Source: CAKSIW01 sp045576435 (GTDB taxonomy: Bacteria; Bacillota; Clostridia; Monoglobales; Monoglobaceae). From it: a DNA stretch of 15,675 nucleotides. This document shows, piece after piece, positions 7,438 through 15,208 of the stretch. Under the pieces are notes generated by a model, which ran no database searches, was not told where the DNA came from, and worked only from the letters and a program-made list of their open reading frames with translations. Position numbers and translations under genes: made by a program. The DNA is taken from NCBI GenBank assembly GCA_045576435.1, contig JAZNGL010000053.1:1-15675 (forward strand), given 5' to 3'. Each line of letters begins with the position of its first letter. Within the stretch, counting starts at the first letter, position 1.

Positions 7438-9879
7438 ATGGAAAATGCAGAACAAACCAAAACAACAGAGGGAGAAACAAATAATGAGCTTTCGCTGCTT
7501 TCAAATGCATGTGAAAGACTTTTTGGCTGCGGAATTGAAGAAGTCACATCTAAACAGATGTATAAATCGCTTTGTAGTGTTGTTCATGACCTTTTAGCGG
7601 CAAAACGCAAAAAGTCTCATGATAATTATCGTGAAAATAAGGAGAAGCAGGTTTATTATATGTCAATGGAATTTTTAGTTGGCACTTCACTTCGCAATAA
7701 TCTATATAATCTTGGAGTTGAAGAAAAATTTGCAAAGGCTTTAGAAAAATACGGTTTTAATATTCAGGATATGTATAACATGGAGCCCGATGCCGGTCTT
7801 GGAAATGGTGGACTTGGCCGTCTTGCGTCATGCTATCTTGATTCAATGACAAGTCTTGGGATTTCCGGAACAGGATTTTCAATTCGATATGAATTTGGAA
7901 TTTTCAAGCAAAAAATTGTTGACGGATGGCAGATGGAATTTCCTGATGATTGGCTAAGTATGGGTGATGTCTGGCTTAATCCAAGAGAAGATGAGGGTGT
8001 TGAAGTAAAGTTTGGCGGAGAGGTTAATGCCTGGGATGACAATGGTAAACTCAGGATTGCACACACTAACTATGATTCTGTGATTGCTTTGCCATATGAT
8101 ATGTATATTTCAGGTTATGACACAGATGCGGTCAATAAGCTTGTACTTTGGAGTGCAAAATCAACTAATCGGTTTGATATGGCGGCTTTTTCTCGTGGAG
8201 ATTATGCAAAATCACTTGAAGAGAATAATAGGGCAGAGGTTATTTCAAAGGTTCTTTATCCTGCAGATGAGCATGTTGCAGGGAAAATCCTCAGATTAAA
8301 GCAGCAGTATTTGCTTGTTAGTGCATCGCTTCAAAGTATTATAAAAAGTCACCTGAAGCACTATGGTAAATTGGACAATCTTTCCGAGAAAGTTGCTATT
8401 CATATTAATGATACACACCCCGCTCTTTGTGTGCCGGAACTTATGCGAATTCTTATAGATGAATATGATTACGGTTGGGACGATGCATGGAAAATTACTT
8501 GTGAAACTTTGACCTATACAAACCACACTGTTATGAGTGAGGCGCTTGAACGTTGGGATGAAAATCTATTCAAAAAACAGATCCCAAGAATTTATCAGAT
8601 AACATGCGAAATTAATCGTCGTATAGTTGAACGACTTTATACAATTTATCCGGGGGATGTTGCTAAAATTGATTATATGGCAATAATTGCCCATGGAGAA
8701 ATTCGCATGGCAAACCTTTGCTTGGCCGCATGTCACAAGGTAAACGGAGTTTCAAAACTTCATAGCGATATATTAAAAACAGGTATTTTCAGGGATTATT
8801 ATAATATTGATAATGATAAATTTACAAATGTAACAAATGGTATTGCATACAGAAGATGGCTATGTCAAGCTAATCCGGAGCTTACGGAGTATATTTGTGA
8901 ATTGATTGGGAACGACTTTAAACGAGATAGTAATGAACTTGAAAAACTTTTAAAATACGCAGATGATAGTGGTGTATTAAACAAGCTTTGTGAAATTAAG
9001 CAAAGCAATAAGCTTCGTCTTGCAAATTATATTGCAAAGGCAAATGGTATTAATGTTGACACCAACTCCATCTTTGATATTCAGGCTAAACGTCTTCATG
9101 AATATAAGCGTCAGCTTTTGAATGTGTTTCATATATTATATCTTTATAACAAAATTAAAAATAATCCCAAAGATGATTATGTTCCCAGAACATTTATATT
9201 TGCAGCAAAGGCATCATCGGGCTATCTTATGGCTAAACAAATTATCCGTTTGATTGTTGCGGTTTCAGATATGATTAATTCTGACCCCGAGGTTAATGAT
9301 AAGATTAAGGTTGTTTTTATTGAAGACTATAAGGTTTCTCTTGCTGAGATTATTATTCCTGCAGCAGAAATTTCTGAACAGATTTCTATTGCAGGTAAAG
9401 AAGCATCCGGAACGGGCAATATGAAGCTTATGATTAATGGCGCGGTTACTTTGGGAACGTTAGATGGTGCCAATGTTGAGATTCACGAATGTGTGGGAGA
9501 TGAAAATATGTTTCTTTTTGGTCTTCGTGCAGATGAGGTGGATGAACTTTGGCAAAAAGGCTATAACCCTATGGATTATATGAATAATAATCCGGAACTA
9601 AAAGCCGTTATTGATATGCTGACATCGGGCGTCTTAGGAGTTAAATTTGATGATATTAAACGCTCACTTTTAACAAATAATTTTGGTGCTGCAGACAGAT
9701 ATATGATTTTGGCTGACTTTGATGATTATAAAAGAGCTCATGAAGAAGTTGAAAAGGCCTATCGCTCAAAGCTTGACTTTACCCGCATGTCATTGGTCAA
9801 TATAGCAAAGGCAGGGATTTTTTCTTCAGACAGAGCTATCAAAGAGTATGCAGATAAAATTTGGAATATTGAGTGTTAA
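7438..9879 (+). CDS. glgP: Glycogen/maltodextrin phosphorylase, GT35
   Basis: GlgP removes non-reducing-end glucose units as glucose-1-phosphate, stopping a few residues from each branch. The 813-residue protein is the usual bacterial length. Motifs include VYYMSMEFLVG near residue 72, PDAGLGNGGLGRLASCYLDS near 117, HINDTHPALCVPELMRIL, TYTNHTVMSEALE, and FDIQAKRLHEYKRQLLN. The pyridoxal-phosphate site follows, EASGTGNMKLMINGAVTLG, with the cofactor lysine at about residue 663, then LDGANVEI. The ATG is preceded by AGGAG at 7424-7428, which overlaps the glgA stop codon. Co-transcription with synthesis genes is usual in Firmicutes glg operons and implies flux is set at enzyme level rather than by separate transcription. 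The preference between glycogen and maltodextrin cannot be told from sequence alone. Confidence 0.97.
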   Translation: MENAEQTKTTEGETNNELSLLSNACERLFGCGIEEVTSKQMYKSLCSVVHDLLAAKRKKSHDNYRENKEKQVYYMSMEFLVGTSLRNNLYNLGVEEKFAKALEKYGFNIQDMYNMEPDAGLGNGGLGRLASCYLDSMTSLGISGTGFSIRYEFGIFKQKIVDGWQMEFPDDWLSMGDVWLNPREDEGVEVKFGGEVNAWDDNGKLRIAHTNYDSVIALPYDMYISGYDTDAVNKLVLWSAKSTNRFDMAAFSRGDYAKSLEENNRAEVISKVLYPADEHVAGKILRLKQQYLLVSASLQSIIKSHLKHYGKLDNLSEKVAIHINDTHPALCVPELMRILIDEYDYGWDDAWKITCETLTYTNHTVMSEALERWDENLFKKQIPRIYQITCEINRRIVERLYTIYPGDVAKIDYMAIIAHGEIRMANLCLAACHKVNGVSKLHSDILKTGIFRDYYNIDNDKFTNVTNGIAYRRWLCQANPELTEYICELIGNDFKRDSNELEKLLKYADDSGVLNKLCEIKQSNKLRLANYIAKANGINVDTNSIFDIQAKRLHEYKRQLLNVFHILYLYNKIKNNPKDDYVPRTFIFAAKASSGYLMAKQIIRLIVAVSDMINSDPEVNDKIKVVFIEDYKVSLAEIIIPAAEISEQISIAGKEASGTGNMKLMINGAVTLGTLDGANVEIHECVGDENMFLFGLRADEVDELWQKGYNPMDYMNNNPELKAVIDMLTSGVLGVKFDDIKRSLLTNNFGAADRYMILADFDDYKRAHEEVEKAYRSKLDFTRMSLVNIAKAGIFSSDRAIKEYADKIWNIEC

Positions 9880-9935
9880 AATGTTAGACAGAAGGTGAAA
9901 CTTTTGAGTCATAATTTTATTAAATGGTGAAAATA
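9880..9935 (+). promoter_or_regulatory. glgP-GH13 junction with a possible 8-codon leader ORF
   Basis: A good ribosome binding site, AAGGTGA (9892-9898), stands five bases before a TTG that opens an eight-codon frame (9904-9930, MSHNFIKW then TGA if TTG is read as Met). Its UGG-UGA end supplies the GGTGA (9926-9930) that serves the downstream ATG at 9936. The short frame is not in phase with the GH13 gene. Translation of the micro-ORF could couple the two genes, but it may equally be chance. No internal promoter or terminator is seen. Confidence 0.25.
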
Positions 9936-11735
9936 ATGCGAATATTATATGATAGTAAAAATGAATATTATAAATCTCCATTTGGCTGTTTAAGACAAAA
10001 TGAATTATGCACTTTACGAATAAAAATTCCAATTAGTTGCCAGACAGAGGGAGTATGCCTTTGCATCAATTCCGAAAGTGGAATTAAAATGACAGTGCCA
10101 TTTATCTTTGAAAAAACAGACGGTGATTATGATGTGTATACCACGCAATTTTCACTCTTTGCCTGCGACCTTTATTTTTATTATTTTAATATTACAACAA
10201 AAAATGAGTCGTTTGACTTATTTAAGCAAGGCGATGATACGAATATTGCTCATGGTGATTTATGGCAAATTACTTGCTTTGATAAAAATTTTGATACTCC
10301 AAGTGATTTTAAGGGCAGGGTTATGTATCAGATTTTCCCCGACAGATTTGCAAAATTCGGTGATGTTAATATTAAAGAAAAACTTACGCCTTATCAACTT
10401 CATGAGGATTTAAATGAAACGCCTTTGTATTTGCCTGATGAAAATGGACGAATAACAAACAATGATTTTTTTGGCGGAAATCTAATGGGAATTGTGCAAA
10501 AGCTCCCATATATAAAAGATATGGGAATAGGCGTAATATATCTTAATCCTATTTTTATGGCATATTCAAACCATCGATATGATACGGCAAATTACAAAAA
10601 AATTGACCCATTGCTTGGAAGTGAAGAGGATTTTAAAATATTATGTCAAGAGGCGCATAAACTTGATATAAAAATTATTTTAGACGGTGTTTTTTCTCAT
10701 ACGGGCAGTAATAGTATCTATTTTGACGCGGAAAATATTTTTGGCAATGGTGCGGTGAGCAATCCTGATTCTCCTTATAGAGAATGGTTTCAATTTGAGG
10801 AATATCCTCATAGATATACTTCGTGGTGGGGTATTGATACATTACCTTGTGTTAATGAACTCAACCAAAGCTATATGGATTATATAATATATTCAGAGGA
10901 TAGTGTGATTTGTCATTGGTTGAAACTCGGTGCAGATGGTTTTCGGCTTGATGTCGCAGATGAACTTCCTGATGAGTTTATTGCGGCGTTTTATAAAAAA
11001 ATAAAAGATGTCAAACCCGATGCCATCCTTTTGGGTGAAGTTTGGGAAGATGCCTCAAATAAGATAAGTTACAGCAAACGGAGAAAATATTTTTCTAATA
11101 TGGAATTAGATTCAGTGATGAATTATCCTTTCAGAAACGCAATTTTGGATTTTGTAACGGGCAAAATAACCGGCAAGGACTTTAAAGACAAAATAATGAC
11201 GATTGTTGAAAATTATCCTCGTCCGGTTTTAGATTGCTTGATGAATCTTCTCTCAACTCACGATACACCAAGAATTATCACAACACTTTCACAAAAAGGG
11301 GAGGGTATGAACAAGACAGAAAAAGCAAACTTCAGACTATCGGGAAAAGATTTTGAAAGAGCTTTGAGTCTTGCTAAAGCTTCGGCACTGCTGCAGTTTA
11401 CTCTTCCGGGGAATCCGTCTATTTATTATGGAGATGAAATAGGGATGGAGGGCTTTGAAGACCCTTTAAACCGATGCTTTTTTCAGTGGGAAAAGCAAGA
11501 CGCCTCATTAAAGAATTTCTATAAAGAATTAATATTTTTAAAAAATGAAAACAAAGCCATTAATTGTGGAGATATTATTTTTCAGGAAGTTGGCAATGAT
11601 TTTATAAAGTTTGTTCGCAAAAGTCAAAATGAAGTGGTGTATGTTGATGTATCAATTGGCAAAAAATGCGAGCATAGCAAAAAAACGCTTTTGGAAATCT
11701 CAACTGATAATATTTATGCTGCAATTTATAACTGA
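9936..11735 (+). CDS. GH13 alpha-glucan hydrolase (neopullulanase/amylopullulanase-like), cytoplasmic
   Basis: The 599-residue protein has an N-terminal beta-rich region (about 1-125), then the GH13 entry motif YQIFPDRF (131-138). The conserved regions follow: DGVFSHTG with Asp250, GFRLDVADE with nucleophile Asp339, LLGEVWED with acid/base Glu368, and LLSTHDTPR with Asp443. A short C-terminal domain ends the protein. Such enzymes hydrolyse alpha-1,4 and sometimes alpha-1,6 bonds in maltodextrins or pullulan. There is no signal peptide, so it acts inside the cell, probably on limit dextrins left by GlgP. It lacks the YNWGYDP motif of type I pullulanases, and whether it debranches is unproven. 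The ATG at 9936 is preferred over 9924 because GGTGA precedes it and MRILYDSKNEYYKSPFG resembles related N-termini; 9924 has no ribosome binding site. It is the last gene of the operon. Confidence 0.88.
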   Translation: MRILYDSKNEYYKSPFGCLRQNELCTLRIKIPISCQTEGVCLCINSESGIKMTVPFIFEKTDGDYDVYTTQFSLFACDLYFYYFNITTKNESFDLFKQGDDTNIAHGDLWQITCFDKNFDTPSDFKGRVMYQIFPDRFAKFGDVNIKEKLTPYQLHEDLNETPLYLPDENGRITNNDFFGGNLMGIVQKLPYIKDMGIGVIYLNPIFMAYSNHRYDTANYKKIDPLLGSEEDFKILCQEAHKLDIKIILDGVFSHTGSNSIYFDAENIFGNGAVSNPDSPYREWFQFEEYPHRYTSWWGIDTLPCVNELNQSYMDYIIYSEDSVICHWLKLGADGFRLDVADELPDEFIAAFYKKIKDVKPDAILLGEVWEDASNKISYSKRRKYFSNMELDSVMNYPFRNAILDFVTGKITGKDFKDKIMTIVENYPRPVLDCLMNLLSTHDTPRIITTLSQKGEGMNKTEKANFRLSGKDFERALSLAKASALLQFTLPGNPSIYYGDEIGMEGFEDPLNRCFFQWEKQDASLKNFYKELIFLKNENKAINCGDIIFQEVGNDFIKFVRKSQNEVVYVDVSIGKKCEHSKKTLLEISTDNIYAAIYN

Positions 11736-11765
11736 AAATATATATGCAAAAGTTTAAGTAAATAT

Positions 11766-11801
11766 AAAAGGTGCTGTAATTCAAAAATTATGGCACTTTT
11801 T
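11766..11801 (+). terminator. Rho-independent terminator of the glycogen operon
   Basis: The arms AAAAGGTGCTGTAATT (11766-11781) and AATTATGGCACTTTTT (11786-11801) form a 16-bp stem with three G-U pairs and a four-base loop. The 3' arm ends in five T residues. It lies 31 bp after the GH13 stop and before the separate PAS-gene promoter, so it closes the glgB-to-GH13 transcription unit. Confidence 0.8.
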
Positions 11802-11873
11802 CATATAATGGTCGCGTGGTTTAAAAAGGTTTATCTGGAATAAATGTAAATAGTTTATCTCATATAAGGTTGA

Positions 11874-11889
11874 GGGGGAGGTGTTTATG
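11874..11889 (+). promoter_or_regulatory. Strong orphan RBS plus ATG, alternative upstream start of the PAS gene
   Basis: GGGGGAGGTG (11874-11883) is followed by ATG at 11887, in frame with the PAS gene and 25 codons upstream of its main start. The added segment would read MTKYLLSYLQNCSIIIV and then a KNKKRRNK basic stretch, a hydrophobic-then-basic pattern. It could only be translated from transcripts that begin upstream, because the strong promoter lies downstream of this ATG. No good promoter is seen upstream, so this may be unused. Confidence 0.3.
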
Positions 11890-11901
11890 ACAAAATATTT
11901 A

Positions 11902-11930
11902 TTGTCATACTTACAAAATTGTAGTATAAT
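11902..11930 (+). promoter_or_regulatory. Near-consensus sigma-A promoter of the PAS gene, with palindrome in spacer
   Basis: TTGTCA (11902-11907) and a perfect TATAAT (11925-11930) are separated by 17 bases, the best promoter in the window. The predicted start near 11937 leaves a leader of about 25 bases before the ATG at 11962. The spacer contains TACAA-AA-TTGTA (11912-11923), a 5-bp inverted repeat placed where a bound repressor would block RNA polymerase. The promoter is well supported; operator function is inferred. Confidence 0.8.
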
Positions 11931-11961
11931 TATTGTGAAAAATAAAAAACGGAGAAATAAA

Positions 11962-12321
11962 ATGATAAATAAATTATTTAAAAGCATATTAGATATCGAT
12001 ACCGCACCAATTGTGATTTGTAACATGAGAGATATTGTTGTGTATATGAATCCGTCTGCAATAAAGCGTTATCATAAGGATTTAACAGGTAACAGCATCA
12101 AGGAATGTCACCCTCAAAAAGCCAATGAAATGATAGATAAAGTTGTTAGCTGGTTTAAAGAGAGTAGCGATAATAACATAATTTATACATATCATGACGA
12201 TAAAGAAAACAAAGATATTTATATGGTTGCACTTCGTGATGATGACGGTACGCTCATAGGCTACTATGAAAAGCATGAATATAGAAACCAAGAAACAGAA
12301 AGCTTGTATAATTTTAAATAG
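11962..12321 (+). CDS. Small single-PAS-domain protein
   Basis: The 119-residue protein is essentially one PAS sensor fold: PIVICNMRDIVVYMNPSAIK (16-35) gives the first strands, LTGNSIKECHP (41-51) the central helix region, and DIYMVALRDDDGTLIGYYE (85-103) the final strands. A C-H-P motif at 49-51 resembles that in some ligand-binding PAS domains, where the histidine may contact a cofactor, though this cannot be decided here. No kinase, cyclase, DNA-binding or membrane segment is attached, so it must act through a partner or be a stand-alone sensor. The start at 11962 follows GGAGA (11951-11955) and fits the strong promoter at 11902-11930. It sits alone between the glycogen operon terminator and the polysaccharide locus, so its functional link to either is unknown. 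Confidence 0.85.
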   Translation: MINKLFKSILDIDTAPIVICNMRDIVVYMNPSAIKRYHKDLTGNSIKECHPQKANEMIDKVVSWFKESSDNNIIYTYHDDKENKDIYMVALRDDDGTLIGYYEKHEYRNQETESLYNFK

Positions 12322-12395
12322 ATAACATTTATTGATATAGCAGGGATGCCAAATAGAAATATTATATAGTGATAATTTATAAATATAAAAAATTG

Positions 12396-12418
12396 TATTC
12401 GAGTTGAATATGTTTTTT
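12396..12418 (+). terminator. Weak candidate terminator after the PAS gene
   Basis: TATTC (12396-12400) and GAATA (12406-12410) pair around a GAGTT loop, with up to two further G-U pairs outside, and a TGTTTTTT tract follows. The stem is short and A+T-rich, so termination would be inefficient. The remainder of the 278-bp gap between 12321 and 12600 is A+T-rich, without a supported gene, and holds the flippase promoter and leader. Confidence 0.35.
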
Positions 12419-12480
12419 AATAAACGAATGATTAAATACGCATTTTGTATTGCAACTCATATAAAAAGTTGGCAAAACTA

Positions 12481-12509
12481 TTGAAATATTTGTTTAAATA
12501 TGCTATGCT
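12481..12509 (+). promoter_or_regulatory. Sigma-A-like promoter of the polysaccharide locus
   Basis: TTGAAA (12481-12486), a 17-base spacer, then TATGCT (12504-12509) preceded by TGC, forming an extended -10 element. The predicted start is near 12516, leaving a leader of about 84 bases before the flippase ATG. Confidence 0.6.
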
Positions 12510-12515
12510 ATTATT

Positions 12516-12599
12516 AATATGTTTTGGAAGATTGATTTTGCTTTATCTTCGAAAAACTTTTAGTAACAGAAAGATCCGTTACGAGAGGAAAGCGTATAT
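12516..12599 (+). promoter_or_regulatory. Leader with two small inverted repeats before the flippase gene
   Basis: GAAGAT (12527-12532) can pair with ATCTTC (12545-12550) across a 12-base loop. GTAAC (12563-12567) can pair with GTTAC (12578-12582), ending just before the ribosome binding site AGAGGA (12584-12589). No known riboswitch or JUMPstart/ops sequence is recognised. The pairings are short and could be chance. Confidence 0.3.
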
Positions 12600-14135
12600 A
12601 TGAAAAAAGTTAAAATTGACCAAATTAAAATGGGCGCAGTTATCTCTTATTTGGCGCTTGGATTGAATATTACACTCGGCCTTTTGTATACTCCGTGGAT
12701 GAAGGATAGAATTGGTATAGATAACCATGGACTATACACTCTTGCTATATCATTGATCAGTATATTTATGCTTGACTTTGGACTTGGCTCAGCTGTTTCG
12801 AGATTTGTTGCAAAGTACAGGGCAGAGGGGCGCCAAGACAAGGTTGATGAAATACTGGGCGTTATTTTTAAACTCTATCTCAGTATAGATATAGTTGTAG
12901 TTGCAGTCCTTTCGATTGTCTATTTTTTACTTGGCTCAATATATAAAGGACTAACTTCCGACCAGATTGAACAGTTTAAAATACTATACATTATAGTCGC
13001 TGGATTTAACATTATTTCTTTTCCGTTTTCACCACTTAATGGAATTCTTAATGCATATGAGAAATTTATACAGCTTAAGATATGTGATTTGATTTCCAAG
13101 GTGTCAACGGTTGCACTTGTTGTTATTGCTCTTTGCTTTTCTGCAAATGTTGTATGGGTAGTGGCTGCAAATGCAGCAGGGGGATTATTAACTATTGCGG
13201 TAAAGCAATATATAGTCAGGAAAAATGTGCCTATAAAGCCCGATTTTAAGGCTGGTAACAAGGCTTTATATAAATCACTTTTTAGTTTTACGATTTGGGC
13301 AACAGTGGTAAGTATTATGCAGCGTTTCACGCATAGCTTTGCTCCGTCGGTGCTTGGAATAACCACCAATGCAAAAGAAATTGGTCTTTATACTCCTGCG
13401 ACAGTCATAGAAGGATATTTTTATAGTATAGCTGCGGCAGTAAATGGTTTGTTTTTGCCAAGGATATCAAAATACATAGCGAATAAGAAAGAAGAAAGCA
13501 TTTCAAACCTAATGGTCAAGGTAGGACGGTATCAGCTTGTATTTTTGAGCCTGATTTTCATTGGATTCGTTTGTGTTGGTAAAGATTTTATGACTACCTG
13601 GATGCACGGTGCGGAATATGCAAAAACATATTATTGTGCCATCTTGATACTTATTCCGACGCTTATATCTGCAACACAGCAAATTGCAAACACTACTGTT
13701 ATAGCAAAAAAACTTATCAAGTATCACGCCTTGTGTATGATTGTCACGGCACCGATAGGATTGGCTATTTCATATATACTTTCGCTCTATATTGGAGCGT
13801 TTGGCGTTTGCATAGGAACGGCAGTTACCTCTCTTGTTAATCTTGCATATATGAATTATGTATATCAGGTCAAGGCTGGGATAAATATGTTTGCATTTTA
13901 TAAGAGTTGTTATTTGCGTGCTGTACCATGCTATATATTAACTATATCTCTTGGGCTGATTTGCTCTGACTTGATACATATAGAAGGTTGGCTCGGTGTG
14001 ATTGTTAAGGGTGTTGTTGTGATTGCAATATACACAGCTGTGTTTGGCTCTCTCTATTTTAAAAATGAGGAAAAGAGACAGTTCTTCCAGTATGTTATGA
14101 GAGTTTTAAAGAGAGATAGAAAAAATAAAAAGTAA
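12600..14135 (+). CDS. Polysaccharide flippase, Wzx-like (MOP superfamily)
   Basis: The 511-residue protein is almost entirely membrane-spanning, with about 14 hydrophobic segments (roughly at 12-32, 44-63, 92-112, 126-148, 168-186, 186-203, 225-247, 262-287, 312-328, 343-361, 378-396, 399-418, 440-456 and 465-486) and a basic cytoplasmic tail (RVLKRDRKNKK). The early segment GLYTLAISLISIFMLDFGLG followed by AVSRFVAKYRAEGR is characteristic of the polysaccharide-export branch of the MOP family. Such proteins move undecaprenyl-linked oligosaccharide repeat units across the membrane for capsule, exopolysaccharide or wall polysaccharide. The substrate cannot be predicted. It starts after AGAGGA and its own promoter, and is followed after 13 bp by a glycosyltransferase, supporting a polysaccharide operon that continues beyond the window. 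Confidence 0.9.
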   Translation: MKKVKIDQIKMGAVISYLALGLNITLGLLYTPWMKDRIGIDNHGLYTLAISLISIFMLDFGLGSAVSRFVAKYRAEGRQDKVDEILGVIFKLYLSIDIVVVAVLSIVYFLLGSIYKGLTSDQIEQFKILYIIVAGFNIISFPFSPLNGILNAYEKFIQLKICDLISKVSTVALVVIALCFSANVVWVVAANAAGGLLTIAVKQYIVRKNVPIKPDFKAGNKALYKSLFSFTIWATVVSIMQRFTHSFAPSVLGITTNAKEIGLYTPATVIEGYFYSIAAAVNGLFLPRISKYIANKKEESISNLMVKVGRYQLVFLSLIFIGFVCVGKDFMTTWMHGAEYAKTYYCAILILIPTLISATQQIANTTVIAKKLIKYHALCMIVTAPIGLAISYILSLYIGAFGVCIGTAVTSLVNLAYMNYVYQVKAGINMFAFYKSCYLRAVPCYILTISLGLICSDLIHIEGWLGVIVKGVVVIAIYTAVFGSLYFKNEEKRQFFQYVMRVLKRDRKNKK

Positions 14136-14148
14136 GGGTGAAGGGATT

Positions 14149-15171
14149 ATGGAAAATCTAAAACCGTTTTTGGTAGATGTTCCAGTTCGGGTTAATGTAT
14201 GGATAAGACCGAATTGTCAGAGAAAACAATTTGAGGTCCTGAAAGAGGCCCGTCCGTCTATAATGTTTTTGGTTTCAGATGGCGGAAGAAATGAAAAAGA
14301 GTGGGAAGCTATAAGAAAAAATCGTGAGATATTTGAGAACGAGATAGATTGGGAATGTACCGTTTACAAAATTTATGAGGAAGAAAATCGTGGACTTTAT
14401 ACAATGAGTCGTAAAGGGGCTGACCTTATTTGGTCTACGGTTGATCGCTGTATTTTTCTTGAGGATGACCAGATTCCATCCGTATGCTATTTCAGATATT
14501 GTGCGGAGCTTTTGGAAAAATATAAGGATGATATGCGAGTTCATGTTATTTGTGCCATGAACTATGCAGGCGTGTGGGATAAGGCCAGCTCAGACTATAT
14601 TTTTGCAGAGCGCGGACCTATTTGGGGACAGGCAACATGGAAGCGTGCTTTTTTGCAGCGTGATAGTGAACTTGAATATTCAGACGATCCTTACATTATA
14701 GGACTTTTGAAACGAGAAATAAGAGATAAGGAATTTTTAAAAACTGTTTACGGATACGCCCAAAATCCTAAGTTCGGCGGACATGTTCCGGGCGGAGAGT
14801 TCCTTAATAGATTTTCTGTACACAGTCAGAATCAGCTTTACATCATACCTAAATACAATATGATGTCCAATATTGGTTGCACAGAGGACAGTGCACATGC
14901 ATCGGAATATAAGCTTATGCCTCGTGCAATCCGTAAAATTTTCAATATGAAAACATATGAATACGATTTTCCGCTTAATCATCCAAAGTATATGATAGCT
15001 GACGGAGAGTATAAGAAGTATGAAGAAAAGGTCCTTGGCAGGAATCGTCCTATCCGTGTCTTTTTCAGAGGGATAGAGGGGGTTTTTCTTGCACTTAAAT
15101 ATAAAGGCTTGTCAGGGATATTGGCAAAAGTAAAGAGAAAAATAGGTAAGAAGAATCAAGTGGAGAATTGA
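14149..15171 (+). CDS. GT-A-fold glycosyltransferase-like protein
   Basis: The 340-residue soluble protein has the layout of a GT-A nucleotide-sugar transferase: a first strand PVRVNVWIRPN (12-22), FLVSDGG (40-46), EEENRGLYTMSRKGADLIW (77-95), and the metal/sugar-nucleotide motif CIFLEDDQIPS with E105-D106-D107 as the DXD-like site. Downstream it carries GPIWGQATWKRAF (156-168), GGEFLNR (215-221) and NIGCTEDSAH (241-250). These resemble the conserved W-G-x-A-T-W and G-x-G-E-D segments of clostridial glycosyltransferases often annotated as HlpA-like hemolytic proteins. There is no membrane segment and the C-terminus is basic (KVKRKIGKK), which could favour membrane association. It lies 13 bp after the flippase, so it probably adds a sugar to the lipid-linked repeat unit. 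Donor and acceptor are unknown. Confidence 0.75.
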   Translation: MENLKPFLVDVPVRVNVWIRPNCQRKQFEVLKEARPSIMFLVSDGGRNEKEWEAIRKNREIFENEIDWECTVYKIYEEENRGLYTMSRKGADLIWSTVDRCIFLEDDQIPSVCYFRYCAELLEKYKDDMRVHVICAMNYAGVWDKASSDYIFAERGPIWGQATWKRAFLQRDSELEYSDDPYIIGLLKREIRDKEFLKTVYGYAQNPKFGGHVPGGEFLNRFSVHSQNQLYIIPKYNMMSNIGCTEDSAHASEYKLMPRAIRKIFNMKTYEYDFPLNHPKYMIADGEYKKYEEKVLGRNRPIRVFFRGIEGVFLALKYKGLSGILAKVKRKIGKKNQVEN

Positions 15172-15208
15172 TACTGCTTGCTATAAGAAAGATTAAAAGG
15201 GTGTGTTT

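Noticed and set aside
12391..12475. Long-range pairing GAGTTG with CAACTC as a structured RNA
   Set aside because: Only six base pairs over about 60 A+T-rich bases, with no supporting promoter or conserved motif. This is compatible with chance.
12920..13369. 149-residue open frame antisense to the flippase gene
   Set aside because: It lies wholly within the well-supported flippase gene, has no clear RBS, and shows no recognisable domain. It is best explained as a shadow frame.
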